This document shows positions 16,920 through 26,500 of a stretch of 64,000 nt of DNA, in pieces (the stretch's first letter is position 1; every line of letters starts with the position of its first letter). This stretch comes from JAHQVI01 sp963749875. GTDB taxonomy: Bacteria > Pseudomonadota > Alphaproteobacteria > Rhizobiales > Rhodomicrobiaceae. The position numbers were made by a program, and so were the translations under genes. The DNA lies in the NCBI GenBank assembly GCA_963749875.1, contig CAVVOX010000007.1, positions 183,304 through 247,303 on the forward strand, in the 5' to 3' direction. The notes beneath the pieces were generated by a model. The model was not told the origin of the DNA, did no database searches, and saw only the letters and a program-made list of their open reading frames with translations.

Positions 16920-17189
16920 TCAGGCGGCCGCGCCGGCCGTGCCCTTCTCGGAGATCAGCTCCTTCACACGGTCAACGACCGAACCCACAGTGGCAAAATC
17001 CGACATATCGCCATTGGCATTATAGGGGATCTGGATGCCGAACGTGTCTTCCACATCGAAGACGATCACAGCCAGATCGAGCAACTCGATTTCAAGCTCA
17101 CTGAGTTTGGTATCCAGAGAGATCGTCTCCGGAGGTTCTTTCATATTCTTCTTGAGAATTCCGATTATCTTGTCGGCAACGTCATCCAT
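16920..17189 (-). CDS. Acyl carrier protein lacking the phosphopantetheine serine
   Basis: An 89-residue acyl carrier protein by length and fold: helix I with IIGILKKNM, then LDTKLSELEIELLDLAVIVF, then DVEDTFGIQIP and a terminal helix VVDRVKEL. In a working ACP the start of helix II reads (D/E)SL(D); here the serine codon is TTG and gives ELLD. One base change from TCG would explain it. Without that serine no phosphopantetheine arm can attach, so either this copy is inactive, serves a non-carrier role, or carries a sequencing error. A good ribosome site (GGGAGAGG) precedes the ATG at 17189. Its likely partner is the ketoacyl synthase downstream. Confidence 0.85.
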   Translation of the reverse strand: MDDVADKIIGILKKNMKEPPETISLDTKLSELEIELLDLAVIVFDVEDTFGIQIPYNANGDMSDFATVGSVVDRVKELISEKGTAGAAA

Positions 17190-17468
17190 TATCCTCTCCC
17201 TGCCCTTCAGAATACAGGGCGATATTGCGCCGCGTTCGCCGGATGCGGTCCGGGAGCTACATCCGTTTCCCATTAGCCGGAATCTTCTGGCATGTCCAGG
17301 GTCTCATCCGAAGCGTGTACCATTTGGTTAGCGGCACCCAACTGACTACATACGAGGGACGAAGAGGCCGGGATTGCGATTCCTAAGCGGAGGGCGAATA
17401 ATAATGCCCCCACAGGGCTTCGCGGCAAGACTGAATGGGAAGAAACGCCTTATAAACCTGAGGAAAAG

Positions 17469-19214
17469 ATGACCGCCGATCATCAGGAAGCCTTCGCAAA
17501 CGGCGTCCAGCTCGGGCCGACCGGCCAGGGGCGCTATCCGTGGCTGAAGACTTATCCGAAGGAAGTGGACTGGCGCGCGCCGCTCAAGCCGATGCCGCTG
17601 CCAGCGCTTCTGGAGACGACGGCAAAACAGTTTGGCGGCAAGGATTGCACCTATTTTCTCGGCAAGAGCCTGACCTATGCCGAGGTCAATGCGCTCGCGG
17701 ACCGTGTGGCTGCCGGCCTGCAGCAGCGGGGCGTCCGGAAAGGCGTCAATGTCGGCCTGTTCCTGCCGAATTCGCCGACTTTCGTCATCTTCTATTACGG
17801 CATTCTGAAAGCCGGCGGCACGGTCGTGAATTTCAATCCGCTCTACACCGTGGAAGAGATTACCCGCCAGGCGCAGGACGCACGGCTGCAAATGATGGTG
17901 ACGCTCGATCTCGCCGCGCTCTTCCCGAAGGTCGACGCATTGCTCACCAATGGCACGATCTCCGCGGCCGTCGTCTGCCCGTTCTCCGAACTCCTGCCCG
18001 GCGGCAAGTCGATCCTCTTCAAACTGTTCAAGAGGAAGGATCTGGCTGACTGGCGGAAGTCGCCGAACAGCGGCAGGATCATCGCCTATCGCACCTTGAT
18101 CGAGAATGACGGCAAGCCCGACAAGATCACAATCGATCCCAAGGACGATGTCGCGGTGCTGCAATATACGGGTGGCACGACCGGCATCCCCAAAGGCGCC
18201 ATGCTCACCCACGCCAATCTTTCGATCAACGCTCAGCAAAATGTGCTGTGGGCGCCGGAGCTCGTGCAGGGCGAGGAGCGGGTGATGGGAATTCTCCCCT
18301 TCTTCCACGTCTTCGCCATGACAACGGTGATGAATTTCGCCATTGCAAAGGCCGCGACGATGCTGCTTCTGCCTCGCTTCGAGGTGAGTGACGCCTTGAA
18401 ACTGGTCCGCAACAAGAAGGCGACATTCCTGCCGGGCGTACCGACGCTCTACACCGCCCTGATGAACGCCCCGCAATTGAAGCCGGGCGATCTGACCTCG
18501 CTCAAATACTGCATTTCCGGTGGCGCACCGCTGCCGATGGAGGTCAAGCGCGGCTTCGAAAAGGCGTCCGGATGCAGCCTCGTGGAGGGCTACGGGCTTT
18601 CGGAGAGCTCGCCCACAGCGACCTGCAACCCGGTCTCGGGAAAGAGCAAGGAATGCTCCATCGGGATTCCAATGCCCGGAACGCGGATTTCCATCCGTTC
18701 GCTCGATGATCCGGCCCAGGAACTGCCGCTCGGCGAAAATGGCGAAATCTGCATTGCGGGACCGCAGGTCATGAAAGGCTATTGGCAGCGCCCGAAAGAG
18801 ACGGCCGATGTGATGGTCGGCGAGTTTCTGCGCACCGGCGACGTCGGCTATATGGATGTCGAGGGTTACACGTTCATCGTCGACCGGATCAAAGACATCA
18901 TCATCTGCTCAGGGTTCAACGTCTATCCGCGCGTCGTGGAGGAGGCAATTCACGAATTCCCCGGCGTTGAGGAGGTCACGGTGATCGGCATCCCCGATAA
19001 ATATCGGGGACAGGCGCCGAAGGCGTTCGTCAAGCTGAAACGGGACGTGACCGCGACAAAGGAAGAGGTTTTTAAATTCCTGGAAGCGAAACTGTCAAAG
19101 ATCGAAATGCCCTCGGAAATCGAGTTCAGGGACGTGCTGCCCAAGACAATGATCGGCAAACTCTCCAAGAAGGAGCTTCGCGCCGAAAGGGAACCCGATG
19201 GCTCAGAAAGCTGA
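17469..19214 (+). CDS. fadD: Long-chain fatty acid-CoA ligase
   Basis: A 581-residue AMP-forming acyl-CoA synthetase that activates fatty acids with ATP and CoA. The P-loop-like motif YTGGTTGIPKGAMLTH lies near residue 232, GYGLSES near 374, GEICIAGPQVMKGY near 422, and the FLRTGDVGYMD and DRIKDIIICSGFNVYPR motifs near 455-485; the C-terminal lysine is in KTMIGKLSKKELR. Long-chain specificity is inferred from overall similarity to FadD. It overlaps the MerR regulator gene by 17 bases and is divergent from the ACP/synthase pair, with 279 bases between for promoters. Confidence 0.92.
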   Translation: MTADHQEAFANGVQLGPTGQGRYPWLKTYPKEVDWRAPLKPMPLPALLETTAKQFGGKDCTYFLGKSLTYAEVNALADRVAAGLQQRGVRKGVNVGLFLPNSPTFVIFYYGILKAGGTVVNFNPLYTVEEITRQAQDARLQMMVTLDLAALFPKVDALLTNGTISAAVVCPFSELLPGGKSILFKLFKRKDLADWRKSPNSGRIIAYRTLIENDGKPDKITIDPKDDVAVLQYTGGTTGIPKGAMLTHANLSINAQQNVLWAPELVQGEERVMGILPFFHVFAMTTVMNFAIAKAATMLLLPRFEVSDALKLVRNKKATFLPGVPTLYTALMNAPQLKPGDLTSLKYCISGGAPLPMEVKRGFEKASGCSLVEGYGLSESSPTATCNPVSGKSKECSIGIPMPGTRISIRSLDDPAQELPLGENGEICIAGPQVMKGYWQRPKETADVMVGEFLRTGDVGYMDVEGYTFIVDRIKDIIICSGFNVYPRVVEEAIHEFPGVEEVTVIGIPDKYRGQAPKAFVKLKRDVTATKEEVFKFLEAKLSKIEMPSEIEFRDVLPKTMIGKLSKKELRAEREPDGSES

Positions 19215-19632
19215 GCAAAAGACCGGCGCCGCCGCCGGGCGGGCGACAGGCACGGCGCTTTTCAGCATCGGCGATCTTGCCGGCGAATTCGGCATATCGA
19301 CGCGGGCAATCCGCTTCTATGAGTCAAAGGGCCTGCTCGCGCCGAAGCGCGTGGGGAGCAACCGCATCTATACGAAGCGGGACCGCGCCCGGCTGATCCT
19401 CATTCTGCGCGGAAAACGGCTGGGCTTCAGTCTGGAAGAGATCTTCGAATATCTGAACCTCTATGACGCCGATCGCGGCCAGGTCGCGCAGACGCGGCTG
19501 CTCCTGCAGCGTGTGGAAAGGTCGATCGCAGAGCTTGAAGGCAAGCAAAAGGATATTGAGGACGCATTGAGTGAGCTGCGCGAGATCCGCGAACAGTCGA
19601 TTGCGCAGCTCAAATCGCATAACGCCCGGTAG
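19198..19632 (+). CDS. MerR-family regulator of fatty acid or branched acyl-CoA metabolism
   Basis: A 144-residue MerR protein. The winged helix-turn-helix spans about residues 22-60 (SIGDLAGEFGISTRAIRFYE, then SKGLLAPKRVGSNRIYTKRD), followed by KRLGFSLEEI and a coiled-coil dimerisation helix (LLQRVERSIAELEGKQKDIE). It has no C-terminal metal-binding cysteines, so it is not a metal sensor. Overlap with fadD and proximity to fadA/B/E and liv genes fit LiuR-type control of acyl-CoA catabolism; that target set is an inference. No operator was identified. Confidence 0.88.
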   Translation: MAQKAEQKTGAAAGRATGTALFSIGDLAGEFGISTRAIRFYESKGLLAPKRVGSNRIYTKRDRARLILILRGKRLGFSLEEIFEYLNLYDADRGQVAQTRLLLQRVERSIAELEGKQKDIEDALSELREIREQSIAQLKSHNAR

Positions 19633-19687
19633 CGCTCGGAAGGAGCGCAGCCAGCGGGATCAGAACGATCGGAAGCGGAGCCTCCTC

Positions 19688-19786
19688 CGTCATTGCGAGC
19701 GGCCGAAGGCCGCGCGGCAATCCACGAGCTGCCGGCGCCGAGAAGTCAATGGATTGCTTCGTCGGCTCCGCCTCCTCGTAATGACG
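19688..19786. repeat. CGTCATTGCGAG intergenic palindromic element
   Basis: Ends are inverted: CGTCATTGCGAG at 19688-19699 and CTCGTAATGACG at 19775-19786 (one mismatch), with internal GGCAATCCACGAG and TGGATTGCTTCGTCGG pairing inside. This is the common CGTCATTGCGAG...GGATTGCTTCGTCG intergenic repeat of proteobacteria. It lies downstream of the MerR gene in a 425-base gap without genes. Confidence 0.8.
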
Positions 19787-19864
19787 CGAGTATGTTCGAT
19801 AGGGAGTTACCTCTCACCCCGCCCCTCTTCCATAGGAGATCTCTGCGAAACCGACCTCTCAATT

Positions 19865-19973
19865 CGTCGTCCCGGAAGCCCAAAGGGCTATCCGCGATCC
19901 AATCATCTCTCAGCAAGCGCTTCGGCAAGTCGTTAGGCGAATGGGTCCCGGCACGGGGAGGGCCGGGACGACG
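19865..19973. repeat. CGTCGTCCCGG intergenic inverted-repeat element
   Basis: CGTCGTCCCGG at 19865-19875 pairs with CCGGGACGACG at 19963-19973, enclosing CCAAAGGGCTATCCGCGATC and GAATGGGTCCCGG. This has the layout of rhizobial TCGTCATCCCGG elements. Together with the element at 19,688 it fills the gap between two convergent genes and may end transcription from both sides. Confidence 0.75.
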
Positions 19974-20057
19974 CAGAATATGGCACTTGGCAGAGGTCTC
20001 CACAGGCAGAGGGAGCATTCCCCGCACGCCGATCCATTCGGCCTAAATGATCCCGCC

Positions 20058-21365
20058 TCAGTGGACCGCGTGCTGGGCCGGGCTGGCACCTTCGAGGATC
20101 GCGGCCACGCCCATGCCTCCCGCGGTGCAGATCGAAATCAGCCCGCGCCCGCCGCCATTTTCGGCAAGGATCTTCGCCAGCGTCGCCAGAATCCGCCCGC
20201 CGGTCGCAGCGAAAGGATGGCCGACCGCGATGCTTGAACCCTTCACATTCAGCTTGTCGCGATCGATGCTGCCGAGCGGGTGGTCCTTGCCCAGCACTTC
20301 GCGGCAATAGTCCGGCAACTCCCACGCCTGGAGCGTTGCGAGCACCTGCGCCGCAAAGGCTTCATGGATTTCGTAAAAATCGAAGTCCTGCAGCGTGAGC
20401 CCGGCCTTGTCCAGCATGCGTGAAACCGCGATGGTCGGCGCCATCAGCAGGCCCTCGCCGTTGACAAAGTCAATCGCCGCATGCTGGCCATGCGTCAGAT
20501 AGGCGAGCGGACGAAGCCCGTGCTGGTCGGCCCACTCTTCCGACGCCAGCAGAACGGCGGAGGCGCCGTCGGTCAGCGGCGTGGAATTGGCGGCGGTCAG
20601 CGTGCCGCGCTCCGACTTCTCGAAGGCCGGCTTCAGCGTCGACATTTTCGTCCGGTCAATGTCGGTGCGCAGATTATTGTCGCGAAAGACGCCGGCGGTC
20701 GGCACGATGAGGTCGTCGAAAAAACCCTCATCATAGGCTTTGGCAGCCTTCCTATGGCTTTCATAGGCGAGCTGGTCCTGCGCATCGCGCGAAATGTGAA
20801 ATCTCTGCGCCATCAGTTCGGTGTGCTGGCCCATCGATAGGCCGGTCCGTGGCTCGGCCACATTCGGCGCCACCGGCGCCAGCTCTGAAGGGGAGAAGCC
20901 CTTCATGAAGATCCGGGCCTTTTCGCTGAAGCTCTTCGCCTGGCTGAGCCTGACGAGGCGCTGGGCCAGCTTCTTTTGCACCACGATCGGCGCATCCGAG
21001 GTCGTGTCGGAGCCGGTGGCAATGGCGCAGTCGATCTGGCCGGTCGCAATCTTGGCCGCGCTGCCGAGCGCCGCCTGAAGGCTGGTCCCGCAGGCCTGCG
21101 ACAACGTCACGCCGGGCGTGCGGCGGTCGAGCTCGGTCGCGATCACCGCCTCGCGCGTGAGGTTGAAGTCTTTGGAATGGGTGACGACGGCTCCGCCGAC
21201 GACCTCGTCGATCAGCTCGCCTTCGAGATGGCATTTCTCGACCAGCCCGTTCAGCGCAGCCGTCATCAGATCGAGATTGCTCAATTCGGCAAAGGCCGTA
21301 TTCGACCGGCAGAACGGTGTGCGGATGCCGCCGATGACGGCCACCCGCCGCAATTGTCCCATCAT
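20058..21365 (-). CDS. fadA: Acetyl-CoA C-acyltransferase (thiolase)
   Basis: A 435-residue thiolase catalysing the last step of beta-oxidation, thiolytic release of acetyl-CoA. Nucleophile Cys92 lies in LSQACGTSLQAAL; EIHEAFAAQVLA, the histidine of SIAVGHPFAATGG and the second cysteine of ISICTAGGMG are all present. Its length and N-terminus resemble FadI/trifunctional beta subunits. Start at the ATG pair 21365/21362 after a GGAGTGGAG ribosome site. It follows fadB by 11 bases on the same strand, so fadE-fadB-fadA form one operon. A longer open frame continues upstream but only antisense to fadB. Confidence 0.93.
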   Translation of the reverse strand: MMGQLRRVAVIGGIRTPFCRSNTAFAELSNLDLMTAALNGLVEKCHLEGELIDEVVGGAVVTHSKDFNLTREAVIATELDRRTPGVTLSQACGTSLQAALGSAAKIATGQIDCAIATGSDTTSDAPIVVQKKLAQRLVRLSQAKSFSEKARIFMKGFSPSELAPVAPNVAEPRTGLSMGQHTELMAQRFHISRDAQDQLAYESHRKAAKAYDEGFFDDLIVPTAGVFRDNNLRTDIDRTKMSTLKPAFEKSERGTLTAANSTPLTDGASAVLLASEEWADQHGLRPLAYLTHGQHAAIDFVNGEGLLMAPTIAVSRMLDKAGLTLQDFDFYEIHEAFAAQVLATLQAWELPDYCREVLGKDHPLGSIDRDKLNVKGSSIAVGHPFAATGGRILATLAKILAENGGGRGLISICTAGGMGVAAILEGASPAQHAVH

Positions 21366-21376
21366 GGCTCCACTCC

Positions 21377-23410
21377 TTATTCGGCCGCGGCCGTCGCCGT
21401 CGCCGCCGCATGCGGCGCGCTGGCCGGTTTCGTTTCCTGCTCTTGTGATTTGCGATAATGCAGCGGCCCGCCGCGGAAGGGCGCAAAGCCGGTGCCGAAG
21501 ATCACGCCTGCATCGACATGATCGGCGTCGGCGACAACGCCCTCGGCGAGGCATTTCTCGCATTCATCGATCAATGGCTTGATCAGATCCTGGCCGAGCC
21601 GGTCGAGCTCGGCCTCGTCATATTCGGCTTTCTCTTTCTCGGGCTTGCCGTTCACCCAATTGTAGAAACCGCTGCCGGTCTTCTTGCCGAACTTGCCGCT
21701 GGCGACAAGCCGGGCGAGCTGGGAGTCCTCCGGGGCGGGTTTGCCGAGCACTTCGGCAACATGGGCGCAAATGTCGAGCCCCACCGTGTCGGCAAGCTCG
21801 ATCGGCCCCATCGGCATGCCGAATTTCGCCGCCGCCGCGTCGATCTTTTCCTTGGGCTGACCTTCCTCGACCCGCTCCATCGCGGCGAACATATAAGGCC
21901 CCAGGACGCGATTGACCAGGAAGCCGGCCGTGCTCTTGGTGATCAGCGGGAATTTTCCGATGGCGGTGACGAAGGAGCAACCCTGCCGGACGACGTCCTC
22001 ACGGCTGTCCGGTCCGCGCACCACTTCAACGAGCGGCATTTGCGGCACCGGGTTGAAGAAATGCACGCCGATCAGCCGGCCGGGATCGGCGAGCCCTTCC
22101 GCGATCTGCTCGATCGGCAGTGAGGAGGTATTGGTCGCCAGGAGCGCGCCGGGTTTCATTTTCAACTCGGTCGCCGACAGCACCTTCTGCTTGATGTCGA
22201 GCTTTTCGACGATCGCCTCGATGACGACGTCGGCCCGGGCAATGTGGTTGCCCTTCACATCGGCATGAAGCCGGGCCATTGCCGTGTTCACCTCCAGATT
22301 GCCGCGCAGCCGTTTCTTGAACAGCGATTTCGCCCGGCCGAGCGCCTTTTCGACCGCATCCTGCGAAACGTCCTGAAGGCTGACCTCCATGCCGGAGATG
22401 ACGCACCACGCGGCAATATCGCCGCCCATCGTGCCGGCACCGATGACATGCGCGCGCTGCGGCTTGGGGCCGCCTTTCGGCGCCTCGTTCTTCAGCATTT
22501 CCGACAGGCGGAAAACGCGGCGCAGATTGCGCGAGGTCTCGCTGACCATGAGCGGCGTAAAGTAGCGCATCTCGGCCATCGCCATGCGCCGCCGGTCGCC
22601 GCCGAAGCGTTCGAACAGCTCGATCAGCTTGAACGGTGCGGGATAATGCTCTTCGCGCACCTTCTTCGCCGTTTCCTGCCGCATCCGGCTTGCAAGAATG
22701 CCGCGGAACGGCGGGTAGCTCAGCAGGCGCTTCCACCATGCGGCGCCTTTCGATTTGCGCCTTTGCAGCGCCGCCTTCCGGCAGGCCCAGCGCAGCTCGA
22801 GCTTGCCGGGCACGAGCTGATCGACAAGACCGATGGCGCGCGCCGCGGTCGGACGCAGCATTTTGCCGGTCAGCATGTTCGGCATCGCCGCGAGCGGGCC
22901 GGACAGCTCGATCCAGCGCACCGTGCCGTTGAAGCCCGGGATCAGGCCGAGCTTGACTTCCGGCAGGCCGAGGCGCGTCGCATCATCCCGCGTGGCGATG
23001 CGGTAATGGCAGGCCATGGCGAATTCGAGTCCGCCGCCGAGGCAAAAGCCATGGATGCCGACGATCACGGGAATTGGCATCGCCTCGATCCGGTCGAACA
23101 TCGCCGTCACCTGACGGATCGCGTCCTCGATATCCTTCTCGCGCGTCAGATTGTCGAATTCGCGGATATCGGCGCCGGCGACGAAGGAGTTCTCCTTGCC
23201 GGAGAGGAAGATGAGCGCGCGGGCTTCGTTGCGCCGGGCGGCGTCCTCCACCGCCGAGACGATCTGCCCGAGCTCGGTGGTGGTTTCGATGCCGAAGGTA
23301 TTCGCGCTCTCGCCCGCCTGATCGAGGATGGCCCAGGCGATGTTCTCGTCATCGATCTCAAGACGCCAATGTTTCAAATTTAGGAGCGTACCGGGCATGG
23401 TTTCCTCCAT
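21377..23410 (-). CDS. fadB: Enoyl-CoA hydratase / 3-hydroxyacyl-CoA dehydrogenase
   Basis: A 677-residue bifunctional beta-oxidation enzyme. The hydratase domain (about residues 15-200) keeps both catalytic glutamates, in GFCLGGGLEFAMA and RLGLPEVKLGLIPG, and the oxyanion loop FVAGADIREF. The NAD-binding domain starts near residue 318 (AHVIGAGTMGGDIAAW); the catalytic histidine is in GVHFFNPVPQMPLVEVV, with the C-terminal dimer domain around FLVNRVLGPYM. The fold order matches FadB/FadJ. ATG overlaps the fadE stop (TAATG). A second ATG at 23398 is possible. Confidence 0.95.
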   Translation of the reverse strand: MEETMPGTLLNLKHWRLEIDDENIAWAILDQAGESANTFGIETTTELGQIVSAVEDAARRNEARALIFLSGKENSFVAGADIREFDNLTREKDIEDAIRQVTAMFDRIEAMPIPVIVGIHGFCLGGGLEFAMACHYRIATRDDATRLGLPEVKLGLIPGFNGTVRWIELSGPLAAMPNMLTGKMLRPTAARAIGLVDQLVPGKLELRWACRKAALQRRKSKGAAWWKRLLSYPPFRGILASRMRQETAKKVREEHYPAPFKLIELFERFGGDRRRMAMAEMRYFTPLMVSETSRNLRRVFRLSEMLKNEAPKGGPKPQRAHVIGAGTMGGDIAAWCVISGMEVSLQDVSQDAVEKALGRAKSLFKKRLRGNLEVNTAMARLHADVKGNHIARADVVIEAIVEKLDIKQKVLSATELKMKPGALLATNTSSLPIEQIAEGLADPGRLIGVHFFNPVPQMPLVEVVRGPDSREDVVRQGCSFVTAIGKFPLITKSTAGFLVNRVLGPYMFAAMERVEEGQPKEKIDAAAAKFGMPMGPIELADTVGLDICAHVAEVLGKPAPEDSQLARLVASGKFGKKTGSGFYNWVNGKPEKEKAEYDEAELDRLGQDLIKPLIDECEKCLAEGVVADADHVDAGVIFGTGFAPFRGGPLHYRKSQEQETKPASAPHAAATATAAAE

Positions 23411-25939
23411 TACTCCGCCGCGTGGATTTCGTCGCCTCCCGCATGGGGCGGCTTGTCATAGGCGTTTGCCGGGCGTGAATTGTGGCCGATCGCGTTCCTG
23501 CCGGTGATTTCGTCCGGGTCGAAATGATCGACGGCGATCACCTTGGCGACGAGTTCTTCGCGCTCTCTGAGCGCCTCGCCTTCCTCCGGCGTCAGAACGC
23601 CTTTCTGGACCGCTTCGCCGATGAAGTCATTGCCGAGGAAGCGGCGGACCGTGCCCTCTCTCACCGCCCGTTCCAGCTTACGATTGGCGTCCTCGGTCTC
23701 CACGACTTTTTCGAAGGCCAGCTCCAGAATGCCGAGCGTGTCGTTACGGTCGCGCGTGACGAAGATCTCACGGGTCAGCCGGTCACGCGTGGCCGTCGGC
23801 TCAAGAATGAGCGAGACGAGCTGCTTGGCGCCGCGGTCGCGGGCCGGGCGGAAATGGCGCCCGAGCGGGAAGACCAGAAAGCGCATGAGCGCGCCGACCA
23901 CCGGGTTGGGGAAGTTTGCAATCACCCGGTCCAGCGAAGCATAGAAGCGGGCGAGTGCGTTCTGCGCCGAATGGTCGAGAATGCCGCGATCCGCCTGCGG
24001 CTCGCCATCGTCCTCGAACCGCTTCAGCATGCAGCAGAGGAAATAGAGATCCGAAAGCGCATCCGCCAGCCGTCCGGTAATGTGCTGCTTGGTCTTCAGC
24101 CCGCCGCCGAGCACCGCGACGGACAGATCGGTCACGAGCGCAAAGTTCCGCGCAGCCCGATAGGTCTGGCGATACCAATGGCCGAGATAGCGCGTCTTGG
24201 GAGCGACGGCGAAGAGGCCGAAAGTGACATTGTGGAAAAACGAGCCGAAGAGATTTGCCGCGGCGAATCCGACATGCCCCTCGAAGGCCCGCTCGAACGA
24301 TTTGAACCCTTCATCCTCATCCCAATGCTGAACGGCTTCGATCTCCTTGAAAAGCCAGGGATGGCTGCGGAGCGCGCCTTGCGCGATCACCATCAGCGAG
24401 CGGGTGAGAATATTCGCCCCCTCGACGGTTATGCTGACGGGAATGGATTGATAGGCGGCCTGCGCGAAATTGGACGGACCGTCGCAGATCGCCTTGCCGC
24501 CCTGAATGTCCATGGCGTCGTTGACCGACTGCCGCGCCCATTCGGTCGAGCGGTATTTCATTAGCGCGGAAATCACCGCCGGCTTGTCGCCGCTGGAGAC
24601 CATCGCAGCGGTCACCGAACGCGCGGACTTAAGAATGTAGGCGGAACTCGACAAGCCGTGCGAGCGGTTCCTCAATGCCCTCCATCTTGCCGATCGGCAG
24701 GCCGAATTGCGAGCGGATGCGCGCATAGGCCGAGGTCGTGCGCAGCGAAGCTTTCGCCGCGGCCGTCCCGGAGGCAGGGAGCGAAATCGCCCGGCCCGCG
24801 GCCAGACAGCTCATCAGCATCCGCCAGCCATGCCCGGCGCGCTCGACGCCGCCGATGATCCAATCGGTCGGAATGAAGACGTCCTCGCCCCAGATCGGAC
24901 CGTTGGGGAACGCATTGCCGCAAGGCAAATGCCGACGGCCAATGCTGACGCCGGGATGATCGGCGGGCAGAAGCGCCAGCGTAATGCCCAGCTCCTCGCC
25001 TTTTCCGAGCAGATTTTCGGGGTCGAAAAGCTGGAATGCCAGGCCAACCAGCGTGGCGTTCGGGGCAAGGGTGATATAGCGCTTGTCCCAGTTGAGGCGT
25101 ATGCCGACGACCTCCTGGCCATCATGCTGGCCCCGCGTCACAACGCCGATATCGCGCATCGAGGCGGCATCGGACCCGGCATAGGGGCCGGTCAGGGCGA
25201 AGCAGGGGACTTCCTCGCCGCGCGCCAACGGACCGAGAAATTTTTGCTTCTGCTCATCGGTGCCGAATTTCTCGATCAATTCGCCGGGGCCAAGCGAGTT
25301 CGGCACCATGACGACGACGGCTGCGTCAGGCGAGCGGGACGCGACCTTGCCCAGGATCAGGGATTGCGCCTGCGCAGAAAAGCCGAGCCCGCCATGCTCT
25401 TTCGAGATGAGCATGCCGAGAAAGCCGTTTTCCTTGACAAACTTCCAGATGTGCTCGGGGATTTCGCGCTCTATCGCGCGGATCTCCCAATCGTCCAGCA
25501 TGCGGCAAAGCTCTTCGGTCGGACCGTCGAGGAAATTCCGTTCGGCCTCGGTTAGGCTCATCGCTGGGACCGCGCGCAGCTTGTTCCAGTTCGGCTCTCC
25601 GCCGAAAAGCTCAGCGTCAAAGCCGAGCGTGCCTGCTTCGAGCGCCTCGCGCTCCGTCGCCGAAACCGGAGGCGTGATCCGTTTGACCATGTTGAAGGCG
25701 GGACGGGTCACGACCTTCTGGCGGATCGGCCGGTAGGACAAAACGGCAAGCGCGATCGCGGGAAGCCAGGCGAGTAGCTTAGTGAAGCTCATGCCGCCCA
25801 TCGGCCCGAAGGCGACGCCGATCTGGATCAGCAAGGTTGCAGCCGCCACCAACACCGCCCAGGCCCAAAGAGGCGCCCGCCACAGGGCGAGGGCAATGGC
25901 CACTCCAAGGCAGATGAGGACGAAAATTAGTCCAACCAT
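23410..25939 (-). pseudogene. fadE: FadE-type acyl-CoA dehydrogenase, single frameshift
   Basis: Two adjacent reading frames together give one FadE of about 843 residues, the first enzyme of beta-oxidation, membrane-bound and FAD-dependent. The first part (25939 to about 24650) has three N-terminal hydrophobic segments and the dehydrogenase core (ALTGPYAGSDAASMRDIG, FGLPIGKMEGIEEPLA). The second (to 23410) begins SAYILKSARSVTAAM and has YNDAMDIQ-like NDAMDIQGGKAICDG plus the long C-terminal domain. The shift lies near 24649-24656; removing one base restores the frame. The rest is conserved, so a sequencing error or very recent mutation is likely. Start at 25939 after GAGGATTTGACC. Confidence 0.9.
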
Positions 25940-26069
25940 GGTCAAATCCTCCATCGCTGGCCGCTTGGTTACATGAGGGTTGTTACAGTCATTTAAGTGG
26001 AGGGGATTGACGAAAACGTCAACCACATATCCATTACGTAACCAGCCGCATCACGCGATTTATGTGGGC

Positions 26070-26136
26070 TAGCGCAACGCGCGTCCAAACATGCCCCCGC
26101 GAAAGAGAAGATGGACGCGGGAACAGTTACGCTAAC
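26070..26136. repeat. Palindromic repeat module A, long form
   Basis: Reads AGCGCAACGCGCGTCCAAAC, then ATGCCCCCGCGAAAG, then GATGGACGCGGGAACAGTTA and CGCTAA. It is the reverse complement of the long copies at 50,079 and 50,205, with a few differences. It lies in the 561-base gap between divergent fadE and livH. Elsewhere in that gap no gene, terminator or regulatory site was recognised; the livH promoter must be there. Confidence 0.85.
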
Positions 26137-26500
26137 TTATTGATCTAGACGATACCACGCTTGCCGGAGCGAGGCGACACGAGTCAAACGTGGCGTTCCG
26201 TTCAGCACGCCAACTTACCGGAGAGGCGTGAGAAATCATTTAAGTCCGGCCCACAGCAGGCAATTCATTTGATCGAGCCCTCGGCAAGCCAGCGCCCGGA
26301 GGCGCGTCGGAACGGCCTTCGCGTCGCCAGACCGCTTTTATGGAAAATCACCCAATGATGCGACTTGTTCGGATCACGCTTGAGCGGAGACCGTGCTCAT
26401 TGTAATCCAAAGAAGATCATTGTTTTGCAGCCAGCCCTTTTGCTAAAAAGGCTTGGCGAGACGCCTGAAGTCCAACTGCACTCGGAACCCGCCCGCCCCT

